Below, one piece after another: positions 12,521-23,122 of a stretch of 61,540 nt of DNA. Each line of letters starts with the position of its first letter. The first letter of the stretch is position 1. The translations under genes and the position numbers were made by a program. Source of the DNA: Phoronis australis (taxonomy: Eukaryota; Phoronida; Phoronidae); assembly GCA_002633005.1 (NCBI GenBank), contig NMRA01000181.1, positions 8,284-69,823 of the forward strand, in the 5' to 3' direction. The notes under the pieces were generated by a model. That model saw only the letters and a program-made list of their open reading frames with translations. It did no database searches and was not told where the DNA came from.

Positions 12521-12832
12521 ATGAAAACTTCCGTCAAATATTGTCGAACAGCAATACTTTGTGCATCAGTTCGTATCGGTTTCAGTTCCGACATAAAAGG
12601 AAACAGTGAAACATTAGAATTTCAACAGTCGCCTTTCAAATACCTGACCGAGCAATCGCCAGCTGCTAAAGAGACAATCTTTGACTTTGGCCAGTATGGT
12701 CGTCAAGGGAATTGCATGAAAATTATTGAAAGAAATTTAAATTCAAAGAAAGAATTATTGACCGAACTGACCTCATGGCTTTGGAAGCGCAAATGCACAT
12801 GTGAAAAAGTTACTGCAGAATATGGTTTGTAG
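12521..12832 (+). CDS. Unrecognised 103-aa ORF ending in a C-x-C motif
   Basis: ATG to TAG, 103 codons, Lys/Glu-rich, with a Cys-containing N-terminus that is only weakly signal-peptide-like. The C-terminus has WLWKRKCTCEK. A basic segment with C-x-C near the C-terminus is seen in several cystine-knot cytokines, but too few cysteines are present to assign a family. It sits between the two GPB5 genes on the same strand. Confidence 0.22.
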   Translation: MKTSVKYCRTAILCASVRIGFSSDIKGNSETLEFQQSPFKYLTEQSPAAKETIFDFGQYGRQGNCMKIIERNLNSKKELLTELTSWLWKRKCTCEKVTAEYGL

Positions 12833-13964
12833 CGGGCTGAATAACTAATTATACACAGTTCATTCTAATAAATAAATTACCACTATTAGTGCTTATTTCA
12901 GAGATTATTTTATCTGGCTAAAAATGGGCGCTGTGTTCAAACTGTGGCACAGCAAAGGTGACGTATGCACAATGCCGTGGTCAAATTGGGATAAGCAGTT
13001 GCGTATGCATCCGATTTACCCGCATATTGCCAGTTTTCATGAAAATCAGAAGTTGAATGAAATGAGTTTAGAAACAAGAAGTTATTTTCATGTTGAAACG
13101 AACAGTCACAGAAATAAAGAAAAACAAACACCAAACGTAGATGATGGAATGAAGTTGGAGAAAATTGTAGACTTGGAGAGAAAACAAATAAATTCCAACA
13201 ACAAAAATTGGCCACTGGATCGAGGGGCACGGTCGGGCGGGAATCAAAAACACTAAAGAAACCATACCACCTTACTTTTGGGTTTGTTTATTGTAACAAC
13301 TACCATGGTGTGTTGATTCCCGGATGACGTTCTCAAGCAAATTATTTTTGATCACGCTCAGCCTCAACTGGGAAAATGACGTCGCGTTGATTACACCCAC
13401 GAAAAATTCCGACCAACTCCCTTTCAACACAAATGTGGGCTTGACCAAGGCACTAGGAGGATTTGAAGTAGGATGTGTAACAGGGAGTATGATTTACGGC
13501 TTACTTACGTAAACATTCGATTGCTTATAACACTGACGCACGTTGTTCATCGACCAATAACAGATGCGCTGCTGAATCTATTATCTAGCGACACCTATGA
13601 GCTGCACTTGAAGTCTAAACGTTTGGAAGAATTATTCCAGAAGCAGAGCTTTAGAATACAAGACGTGAGAACGACAAAGAGGTATGTTTAGTGTGGAGGA
13701 AAAAATGATATTCGAGAGACCAGACAAATGATGAAAAACATTGTTAGCCTTAATACTTCTAATATCACCACGTAGTTCAAAGTGGCGTGTATGCAATCAT
13801 GCACAAACCAGATGTACCACAGAAGCCTACACGGAAAGTGCATAATGATAAGACGTTGTATGTTCATAATTTCGAAAGACTGAACTGAGAACCGTTCAGC
13901 TAATACTGTGTAGCTACAGGGAAAGAACAATTCAGTAAAGAACGATTAAAAACTTTCAGGTAAT

Positions 13965-14159
13965 ATGGAGAACTCGGTAAAGATCTATTACGGTGCGTGT
14001 TTGATACTGCTAGCATCCTGCGCTGTGCTGATCTCTGCGAGAGGCATCGACACAACTCTAAGCTGTCTTGTTCGAGATTACTCCTACAACGAGAGCACGA
14101 CTCACTGTTGGGATTTTGTGGCTACAAAAGCATGCTGGGGGCGATGTGACACGTCTGAG
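13965..14159 (+). CDS. GPB5: GPB5 copy B exon 1
   Basis: Encodes 65 codons: signal peptide, the TLSCLVRDY segment, HCWDF and KACWGRC. The upstream acceptor CTTTCAG ends five bases before the ATG. The donor is GAG|GTACGA. Exon length (195 nt) is identical to that of copy A. Confidence 0.95.
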
Positions 14160-15605
14160 GTACGACTATTATAATATAAACGGCACCGAGCGATTCGTCT
14201 ATACACTTAAGTAGCACCAACACTAGTAATTTAAATTTGTGTAAATTATTCAACAGGTAATTGCAAGAACAAACTCTGATCAGCTCATTTCCTATGAATA
14301 GTAAATAAGCCCAAACTGTGCATAAAAATCAAGTTGTATAATTATGTTTGTAAAAGAAAGCTGTGTTAAACTGGCCAGCGGTGCCACTCGAATGTGCTCA
14401 AACCTCGCACGATCACCCCTTTTCTGTGGACAGGGTTGGTTATGGGTTTAGGGTTCTTTTTGACACGACACCAACAGGTTGCACAGTGAGTAAAACACGA
14501 GTTTTGCATTTGGTCAAATGTAGTGAACTTAGTAAACCTTATTCAACTTAGCTCTTTGCAAAAATGGTTTGGATACTGGAGGTACTGATTATACTTGCAC
14601 GCGGAACTTTCAAATTTAGTTTCATTTAAAGTTAGAATGTGTGATTTCAAGCGTCATCAAACAGAATTCTATAGTACTATGTTCATTTTTGGCCATCACG
14701 TTGAATATGAGGATAAAATTGGCGATCAAGATTTTATAAAACTCCATCTTTATTACAAGTACTCGACGTTTCACAACTTCCACTGAACTGTATTATCTAG
14801 AGAATGAATACACACAACATGCAAAACATATGGCGGGAAAATTACAGAGACCAATCAACATTCTAAAGATGAAAACAATTCTGTTAATAGGCATGTGTGT
14901 GCCGGTTACGATATATTTTGACGTTAGAGTTTTAGGTGCTAGTAAATTCCTTCTGTTTGTAAAAGAAAGTTTCAAAATTTTAAAACACAAACCCCAACTC
15001 AATAGAATATCGTCAACCTTTTACATCCAGCTATTCACGTAGTCTCTGTAATTTTCCCGCCATAAGTTTCGCATGTTGTGTAAATTTATTCTCTTGATAA
15101 TACTGCAAAGTGGAAGTTGTGAAACGACGAGTACTTTTAATAAAGACGGAATTTTATGAAACCTTCATCGTCAATTTTATACTCAGAATTCTGTAGATGT
15201 CATTCATGACATTTTTTATTTCTGAAGTTAAAAGAAACATTATACAAATGGATTCCAAAGGTTTTTGCTTTGTCTTCGATCTGCAGATTATTTCATCGGT
15301 GGAAATTACGTCGCTTTTGTTTTTACAAACGGCGGCGACCATCCAACTCCCCTTGTGTCCGTTCATTTTAGCTGCTACAGATCATACCAAAAACGACTGT
15401 CATCTCGTTTCAGTATGCTTACTACAAACTGCCTTACAAAATCTGGAATCACCAAGTCTGCAACTACGACTCGCACGTGATCAAAACTGTTCACTTGACC
15501 AAGTGTCATCCAGGATTTAGACCCGAGCCAAAAGATATCATTTTCGCAACGTCGTGCTCGTGTAAGAAATGTGATGAGAAAAACACACACTGTACCACCA
15601 ACTAG
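13965..15605 (+). CDS. GPB5: Glycoprotein hormone beta-5 subunit, intact copy B
   Basis: This is the secreted beta subunit expected to dimerise with GPA2. The exons are join(13965..14159, 15414..15605), 128 aa, with a phase-0 intron of 1,254 bp right after CWGRCDTSE, the conserved intron site of glycoprotein-hormone beta genes. Residues 1-26 form a signal peptide (hydrophobic ACLILLASCAVLISA). Cysteines at 34, 48, 57, 61, 81, 96, 113, 115, 118 and 125 give the full ten-Cys pattern, with CWGRC and SCSCKKC as the key motifs. One N-glycosylation sequon lies at N42 (NES). A 3' splice site five bases before the ATG implies a 5'-UTR intron. The intron holds a large foldback element. AATAAA signals occur near 15930 and 16070. 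Arthropod GPB5 and vertebrate GPHB5 show the same spacing. Confidence 0.95.
14700..15195. mobile_element. Foldback inverted-repeat element in the GPB5 copy B intron
   Basis: Two arms of about 150 bp (about 14700-14851 and 15046-15195) are inverted copies of each other with roughly 85-90 percent identity by eye and a spacer of about 195 bp. Shared blocks include GTTTCACAACTTCCACT, GGCGGGAAAATTACAGAG and ATAAAATTG.CGAT. No ORF is present. It lies wholly inside the intron and could fold into a very long hairpin in the pre-mRNA. Confidence 0.8.
15414..15605 (+). CDS. GPB5: GPB5 copy B exon 2
   Basis: The acceptor TCTCGTTTCAG precedes YAYYKLPYKIWNHQVC. The exon encodes 63 aa and then TAG. It carries the second knot half (VC, KC, SCSCKKC) and the C-terminal Cys125 (THCTTN) that corresponds to the tenth cysteine of human GPHB5. 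Confidence 0.95.
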   Translation, partial: YAYYKLPYKIWNHQVCNYDSHVIKTVHLTKCHPGFRPEPKDIIFATSCSCKKCDEKNTHCTTN

Positions 15606-16639
15606 ATGTAGGCCTAAGGATCACCGAGCCGCTTTGAATCTCGGGATTGGACAGTCCCGACTGAAACGAAGATTTGAAACGAGAAATACTACCCGTCACT
15701 GGATTGATTTCATTGTCATGGAATTAGCATGCAAGACACCACATTAAAGTCATTTGTTCTGCCTCGTTAACTATGCACAAGAACAGTGGCTGCGCAGCCC
15801 GCCGTCGAAATATCTCACGTTTTTGTGGGCAACCTAAATCTCATTAAGTCACTTAGTTGTGTAAATACATGTTTTAGATATTTTCTGTTAAGAAGTCGTC
15901 TGGACAGAGTTATGTTGCGTGGGACAAGTGCAATAAATCAAAATTCCCGTAATGTAATAATACTACCAGAGGCGTGAAACTTCTCACGTATAGTGAATTT
16001 TGTTTGTTTGGCTTAAAAATCAAATGTTTGACAATGATAATTTATGTTTTTGTTTTCTTCTTTCTAATTAAATAAAATTATTTTTGACAATGAAGATTTT
16101 AAAATTGCTTGGGCATTGCTTGTACGGGTATGCGGCATAAGTCACGGTTTGACCTTGAGTGCAAACAAACTACAACATTCGAAACCAACAAGGTATGGAT
16201 GATACCGTGCAAAAGAAAAACAGTCTTAGTGTTTTTGAAACGGTATACCATTACCACCAACAGCCGTCACCACTATCGTGAGACCCAACACTGAACGTAT
16301 CCATGTGACCAATTAACAGTGTCACCGCATTTTTAAACGGACATAATCAGTTTAAGGGTCAAAAACTAGGAATTGTCGTTGGGTGGATAGACGTTTTAGG
16401 TTTGATCACAGCTATAGAACAGAATCTTGTCATTTTGTGATTTTATTACAAATCTACAATTCTCGCTGCGGCTGTCTGTCATTCGTCCAGCCTGGTCACA
16501 GGATCCGTTAAATACACTTACGATACTTATCGGGTGCCTTAGCTACGGGAGCAAGAACTAATCTCGAAAAAAACATTCTCTTCTCGCAGACTGCACCACT
16601 TTAAAGCTGCTAGAAAACCGACTTGTGTAAACAAGAGCA

Positions 16640-17240
16640 AGGCGGAGCGTTAAAATGCGCACACAACTGTACCACAAATGGCGTCACTTCTAGGAGTTAG
16701 TATTTAAAAAATGGCCATTTGAAAGCACAGAATATATTGAACCCATCCAAAATGAGAAAGTGTCGTCTTTCAAACTATTTGCCAGAGTTCATGAAAAATC
16801 CGTCAAAGAACTCCAAAGACACAAGGAAAACGAAAAAATAAAATGCCACAATGAACCACAGCTATAGTCGAATCCATCCATTTGATGCCAAGTTAACAAG
16901 AATGCAATTATTGCAAAATTTCAAAGACATATTGTAAGGGGTTTAGGCGATACAGCCGTAGATGCGAAAAAATGTCACTATGGGACAGTAGTTGGACCCC
17001 CTTGAAAACCAACGTCACTCATGCTCTTGTCAGTAGAAACACATCTGCCGGGTCTGTTCGAAAGTCGTCGTCCTCTGTCGTCAGCCCCATAGGAACAAAC
17101 TTGCCAATTTTCAATAAGATCCTTCAAAAAGTTTAGGAGTTACTACCGCGGAGGCCAGACAGAGATGAAGACAATATGCACCCGCATTTAAATATGTGGG
17201 CACATAAAAATGATTTAGACCACGTCACCGTCATCAACGT
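16640..17240. repeat. Dispersed copy of the ~145-bp-period repeat family
   Basis: Same family as the array at 38700-41700: AAAATGGCCA..., TCGAATCCATCC and TCAAAGAACTCC blocks recur. It finishes with the same terminal block as 41655-41700 (CAATATG.ACCC.CAT, then AAATAT.TGGG.ACATAAAA). Confidence 0.6.
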
Positions 17241-17341
17241 GGTTCTAACTCCTTCCTCACTCAGATTAGAAGTGATTCTTAGGCTCGGGAAGAAGTGTCA
17301 GTGCATGAGATAATGCTCGGGGTATAAATTACAGGAAGGGG

Positions 17342-17477
17342 CAGGCCAACGTACTGAGCAGGCCAACGTACTGAGCAGGCCAACGTACTGAGCAGGCCAA
17401 CGTACTGAGCAGGCCAACGTACTGAGCAGGCCAACGTACTGAGCAGGCCAACGTACTGAGCAGGCCAACGTACTGAG
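17342..17477. repeat. 17-bp minisatellite, eight perfect copies
   Basis: The unit CAGGCCAACGTACTGAG is repeated eight times without a mismatch. Because 17 is not a multiple of 3, the minus-strand frame through it gives a 17-aa repeat, which is a by-product of the array. Confidence 0.97.
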
Positions 17478-18239
17478 CCTGATCTCAAGCGCTAACCAAT
17501 AGACAGTTCTTCACTCAAAAAAAAAAAACTAATCTATCTGAGCAACATGCACTGAGACAAGTTTTATAACCGTAAGTGGCTTAAATCTAGTCATTTTTAA
17601 ATAAGGCGGATTTATAGGAGCTTTAAATTACTAACTGCATGCTCATGCGCACTTTTAACTGATGCCAGAAATGTTGGACTGTATTGCATGCTTTATTTAA
17701 CTATGATTTTAATGCAAACTTGAAATTTCCAGAATGTGCAGGATATTTGCTACGTGATCTACTACGTTACAAAAAGCGAGCAATGAGTCAGCTGGTGGTG
17801 GTCGACCATAGTACTGCGTTCCTTGATAGCGAATCACGAGAAATACATCATGTGAATGCCGCCAATCGGGTCCATGTTCGTCATGTAACTACATATTTCG
17901 ATGTGGTTATAAATGGCTGCCATCTATATCCAGCCCCCGTCCATTCGTGACTGTATCTTCTAAACCATAGGATTATTATGAATTTTACAAATGTAGTCTC
18001 ATCAGTACTCCTGACAACGGATGACGACTACTTTAGCACAGATCCGTCTACAACTGTGTCCCTCTGGTGGCAATTAAGTGCTGCTTTTCTGAGTTCCTTG
18101 ACAGATTTTAATGAAACTTAGCACTTATGTATCTATTACGATGACGACGGCATCCGTTGTATCATAACGTTGGCCGCTAGGGGTAAAGGGTTACCGATAA
18201 ATTACGCAATTCACGAGAATAAAGAGCATACATTTAGGA

Positions 18240-18842
18240 GCATACGATGATCTGTTAAGGTACATGTAGGACCCTAGAAAAAAGACCAAATTTGGCTACC
18301 TGAGGAACATCATATATGAGAAATAGGTGATTGGATTCATATGAACCTTTTAAATAGTATGGTTAATGTACTGTTCTCAAAAACTCTGTTAGGGATTGTT
18401 TTAAAAATGTTCCACTTTTGGATAAGAGATATCAAAAATAGGACGTTTATGATTTTTAACAAAAAATCAAATGTTAAATAAAACTGTAACAGGAATTTTG
18501 AGACTCTAGCTTCAGTTGGACATTTATACTAAACGGCGAGCTTAAAATTTGATCATATTATTGATGTCGTTGTTCGGCCATGAATGTACCTATCTTTTCT
18601 GCTAAATTTCATCAAAAAGACATGGTAACGTGACCCAAGGAGTTTTTGCTAAAAATCAAATTCTACAGTTTCTACTTTTTCCAGAAAATTTATACGTTCA
18701 GAGTTACATTCTGCAGTTTTGTAGATATTTAGCTAAATTGCAAAGAGTTGTCAATATGGTCCCACATAGCTTTATTGCTCGAAATATTTACGTTCGTTGT
18801 GTTGGGGTCGCGTCGCATAACTTATGGGCAGCACCTTCCTAG
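18240..18842. repeat. Dispersed ~600-bp repeat, copy 1
   Basis: Collinear diverged match to 36470-36900. Shared blocks include CAAAA.TCTGTTAGGGATTGTTTT-type sequence, CCACTTTTG, TGATCAT.TTA.TGATG, CATGGT.ACGTGA and TTTTGTAGATATTTA. No coding frame is conserved between the copies. Confidence 0.65.
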
Positions 18843-21301
18843 TGCCAGCGCCGGGCCAACGATTGTATCACGGCCGACGCGATAAAAATAAATAAGATTT
18901 ATCTCCCCCTCCCCCCTTGTCTTGCTGGTTGTGCCTCACAAGCCGACACGACAAATTAGCCAGAGTGAATCCGACAACGAGGGCGAATATGAAGAGCACT
19001 GACCCGATTAACGTCGTTCAGGTGAATGAATTCCGACTTTTCCGCTAATGAACACAGTGACACAGTCACCGACTACCAGCGACTTGTTCGATGACTTCTT
19101 GTGACGTTGGAGATCTCGTAGTCCGAAATTTATTAAATAGTTAACTTTCAACATTTTTGAAATACATGTAATCCAATCAGTATTTGTTTAACACATTATT
19201 ACGTGTTTCAATGATTTCTAGAGTGGCTTTCATACATTGCAATTTTTTCGAAACAAAATTTCGTGCGTTTAATTTTCCTCAACAATGTCTTCATTATTAG
19301 TGGCCAACGTGACAAAGACAAAAAGTTAACTGACGATTCTGCGGAACACATAATAATCGATAATCTTAGCATCCTGCTTAAGCTGTATATCGCATCACGG
19401 TGTCGCACACACGAACAAATGAAGGTTTGAGAAACAACTGTGAGTTGAGATAGAAATACGCAAAAGATTTAGGAAACTTAATTATGCCCCTATTTGGGAC
19501 TGTTTCATGCAACCGGGCATCGTAACACTGTGAAAAAAAACTGTTACAATGAAAATGTGATACATCCGGTTCTAATAGATCAAAAGCGAAAACTCGTTTT
19601 CACAGTATTTTGCACCATTTTATCAACGTGAATTGTATGCACGACTCCATTCTAAAATTATAGTCATACTCATTATTACTATGCTACTTATCTTTCACAA
19701 TTGAAATTTTCTCGAACATATAGACCCGCATACGTGTAAAGTATTTAAATAAGAATCGCAGGAAGTCGAAATATTCTCCAGACTCGTTTGCTCTAGCCAG
19801 TGATCAGGCAAGCACCAGCATGAAAAAAGGAAAAAATAATCAACGTAATATACATGCAGTTAGGCCCACGCACACAACGCTATTGAGAAAAATCAAACCA
19901 GACTTTGGTGGGGGACTGAACTGGGCTCGGCACCACCACCACACGCGCAAGCCTTGGTGGCGGACAAGCGTTATAAAACATTCAATAGCATACAAATCAG
20001 GCCAAGGAGTCGCATACAAGCTTACCTAAGGCTACACACCAGGATGGATTATCGATTCGATCCAATAAAGGTATTGACATTGTCAATTCAAACTGTGCGA
20101 ATGAAATACACACGTGCGGAAGTTGGGTTTACTCCATACTACGGATGTTCGGTATTCGCTCAGCAGAGCTTGCATAAGGCTACGCACCATTGCTGAATAA
20201 TGTATTGATATGGCCAGATCTGTTTATTTTCTTATTGTTTCATTTTCATCGACGCTCTCAAAATGGGGTTATGATACAAATACGTTCAAAAGTCAGCCAG
20301 TTATTCACGTAACTTAGTTATTTGTCATTCCCGTCTTACATTCAGAGACAAATCCGTGGCGCTTTCCGCAAATATATCTCAAGACACGCCAAATGCTCTA
20401 ACAATTCACTGAATATCAGTTGCACAAATCCTGAAGACTGAAGTTCCTTCAGTAGGTATAACACACTTTTCCTGAGACTTCGGTATTTTTGCTATTTTGT
20501 CGATTAATTTTAATTAGCCTAACTACTTTCGATAAGTACCGGTACTTGAATATCTGCAATGTATCAACAATTTTTGCTAATAGGGACACAATGTCAACAG
20601 TAACTTCCACATTATTTCATTCTAAAGGGCGGATCAAGGAAGCTGAGTTTAGGGACAGGCTCACAAGCACTTCACCATGTCCAGTCAACACGCTATAAAC
20701 GCATGCCAATGCCCGAAAAATGCGTGTTTCAGGGCAAAAGACCTTTTCCAGCAGTGCCGGATTAACCATAAGCTATCCGAGGGACATGGAAAATGAGGAC
20801 CGAATCTCGTAACCGACTGAAAAGTTAAAAATTGTGGCGCGGATGACAGGGGTGGAATCGCGAAACTATCGGCGACCACAGGATTGAAGGAGTTGAGGCG
20901 ACCGGTTGAAGGGGGTTGACAATATGAGAACGGGGAGCTTAAATACCAGTAGAGCATCCTCAGCAGTGGACAAGCAGGTGACCAACCTGTAGCCACTAAA
21001 AATTTGCTGGTTTGCTTGAAGGGTGATGTTTGGTTATTGGATACTTCCTCCTTCTGGGAGCTGCGAAATCCGGTGAAACTTGGTGGAATTCTGTGGACGG
21101 AATATCGTCTCGGAAACTTCAGTTACAGGTTCGTCTATTTTCGGATAACGTAATGACTAATTTGAAATCTGTAATGCACTGTATGAAATTTCTGGGCAAT
21201 TCTCGAAGGGTTTTGGATGCCTGTTGCAGAATATTTTATTGTATTTCAGCACCATTTTGGTTTAGCCATCGTATAACACAACTTTCACTTGTTGTTTACT
21301 G

Positions 21302-21838
21302 TCACTTTCTCTGAGAACACGAAACGTTTATTATCTTATAGTCAAGACACATCTCTTGTTGTTTCCAACGAACCACTTCTGCGGACAGCACATAGCCGAA
21401 CCGTATTTTGGACCACATTTTTTGGAATCGGTAGGAAATTTGCTTTCGGAATCTGATGTTGGCTTTTGTCGAGCATCGGTAGGGAAGTGGTTGTTTTGTG
21501 GTGAAAAGTGCCGATTTTGCATTTTTTTTCCCTATTTTTCTTAGTCTAGCTTGGTTTTCAGTGGTAGTGAAAGGGTAAAAATACAAGAGTAAAGTTTCTG
21601 TGCTCATCTGAAGCTCAAAATTATTCTTTATTTGCATGCAGTTTTTGACAGCGTGAAGAAAAGGTGAAGAGTCCATTGACGTGTGTTCTGATAGGCAACC
21701 CCCTTTAAGAACTGTTCTGTGTCTTATTTTGCAGAGTCTTATCGAGTGACCACGTAAATGATGGCATCGTTTATGTAAACTTGTCTTTGATTGCACATAG
21801 CGAATAACATTCAGCGCGTTGATTAAAGGCGAAGGCAA
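21302..21838 (-). CDS. Unrecognised 178-aa open frame
   Basis: The longest uninterrupted frame in the window not caused by N or homopolymer. It is basic and Lys/Arg-rich, with no signal peptide, domain or transposon motif recognised. Its 5' end overlaps the first bases of the Kolobok element at 21827. A second frame on the same strand is open for 63 codons. Splice-site support is absent. Treat as possible coding remnant only. Confidence 0.2.
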   Translation of the reverse strand: MPSPLINALNVIRYVQSKTSLHKRCHHLRGHSIRLCKIRHRTVLKGGCLSEHTSMDSSPFLHAVKNCMQIKNNFELQMSTETLLLYFYPFTTTENQARLRKIGKKNAKSALFTTKQPLPYRCSTKANIRFRKQISYRFQKMWSKIRFGYVLSAEVVRWKQQEMCLDYKIINVSCSQRK

Positions 21839-23118
21839 CCTTTTTTCATGTCACTTTTATCAAAAATAAGGTTCGTTGATTATCTCAGACACATTTTTCA
21901 CTTAATTACAGCTTTTCGTAATTTGATTAATTTCTCGTCCTCTACTCCGGAAGTGACATTTTGGGAGGCAAGAGTTTCGCGCCAATTTCTTTTCATTATA
22001 GTCTGACTTTGACAGTTGTCGAGTCAGTCATTGTTCTACCTCGTTCGGTCGTCGTTTGCTTTTGTTTACAAGTCAGTCAACATGCCATGCTGTAGCTGAG
22101 TGCCGCGATGTACTCATTATCGTCTCACACGCGCTTTGGGTACCTTGCGTCGCTTTCTGAAGGATGACACACTTCGCCGTAGTTGGCTAGCTCATTCATG
22201 TGAAGAACACAGCGCTATCCGTCCACGCAACGTACAAAGCAATGGAGGGTTACCGAGTGTGGCAAGCATTTTCTGCCGTCAGATTATGACAGATATGTAC
22301 GCTGAACTGATGAAGGTCCCTGCGAAACAACGCATGAAGAAGGGTACCATACCGTCGCTGTTTATTCCCGGCAGTGCCCCGTCGCCAACACCGAGAAGTG
22401 CGTTTTTGAAGCGAGAAGACTATGTACAGTGACTGGAGGCACTTCATCTACTGTTACCCGTGCCTCCGAACGTATCTCATTGCGTGCAACTAGCAGCGAT
22501 TCGCCCTGTGCTGTTGTCTCTAGCCCAGAGCCTGTAAGCAGCCCTGCAGCGATGTTGAGTAGTGGGAGTGAATACAGGCCCAGTTCAACACCCAGTGAAG
22601 AGGACAGTTCGTCATCCAATGAACAGATCGGTGAGCCTAAGTTTGATAAGTTTATTGTGGACTTGTATTGGAGCTATTTGGAAGGTGCCAGGTGGGTGGC
22701 GCGGGAGTCACACGGCGGGATGTAAGCAGTTTGGGTGCTCAGATCACCCTCCAATGGGAGTGTGTCGCGGGACACTCGGGCAAGTGGGGCAGTTCTTCCT
22801 CTGTACGTGAGACGATAATGAGTACACCCCAGTACGCAGCAACAGCGTGGCATGTTGACTGACTCGTAAGCAAAAGCAAACGACGACCGAACTTATCACA
22901 ACCGAGGTAGAACAATGACTGACTCGACTGCTCTCACAGTCAGACTACATGAAAAGAAATTGGCGCGAAATTCTTGCCTCCCAAAACGTCACTTCCGGAG
23001 TAGACGACGAGTAATAAATTAAATTACGAAAAGCAGTAAATAAGTGAAAAATATGTCTGGGATAATCAACGAACCTTATTTTTGGTAAAAATGACATGAA
23101 AAAAGGTTGCCTTCGCCT
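21827..23118 (+). mobile_element. Kolobok-type DNA transposon carrying a broken THAP gene
   Basis: A 1,292-bp element flanked on both sides by TTAA (21823-21826, 23119-23122). Terminal inverted repeats of about 300 bp start AGGCGAAGGCAACC at both ends. The interior encodes decayed pieces of a THAP-domain protein in three frames. TTAA duplication, termini starting AGG and a THAP protein together indicate the Kolobok superfamily. It is non-autonomous: the catalytic part is absent. Confidence 0.85.
22082..22810 (+). pseudogene. Remnant of a THAP-domain transposase gene
   Basis: The frame starts MPCCS, hits a TAG, and continues VPRCTHYRLT... with RRSWL; the segment KKGTIPSLF near 22350 is the usual end of a THAP zinc-finger domain (C2CH). 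After a stop and a frameshift a Ser/Glu-rich linker (about 22490-22630) leads to DKFIV. A second frameshift then leads to ELFGRCQVGGAG...ECVAGHSGKW (22668-22800), a Cys/His segment typical of Kolobok proteins. The homologous minus-strand TIR at the other end has an unbroken start, MPRCCCVLGCTHYRLT, which confirms the THAP reading. The C-terminal transposase core is deleted. Confidence 0.75.
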
Positions 23119-23122
23119 TTAA

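Larger units (their letters stand above)
6359..13964. other. Intergenic region between the two GPB5 copies
   Basis: Apart from the MITE at 7446-7573 and a few short ORFs listed separately, no gene can be supported. A repeat near 6660-6750 is shared with 35870-35945. A poly-G run with one N lies at 10887-10901. Confidence 0.5.
15606..21822. other. Repeat-rich intergenic region
   Basis: No gene is supported here. It holds the dispersed repeats at 16640-17240 and 18050-18840 and the minisatellite at 17342-17477. A GC-richer patch at 20690-21000 is open on the minus strand for 103 codons but shows no domain. Confidence 0.5.

Noticed and set aside
17279-17488. A minus-strand repeat protein with VRWPAQYVGL units.
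   Set aside because: By-product of the 17-bp minisatellite, with no gene structure.
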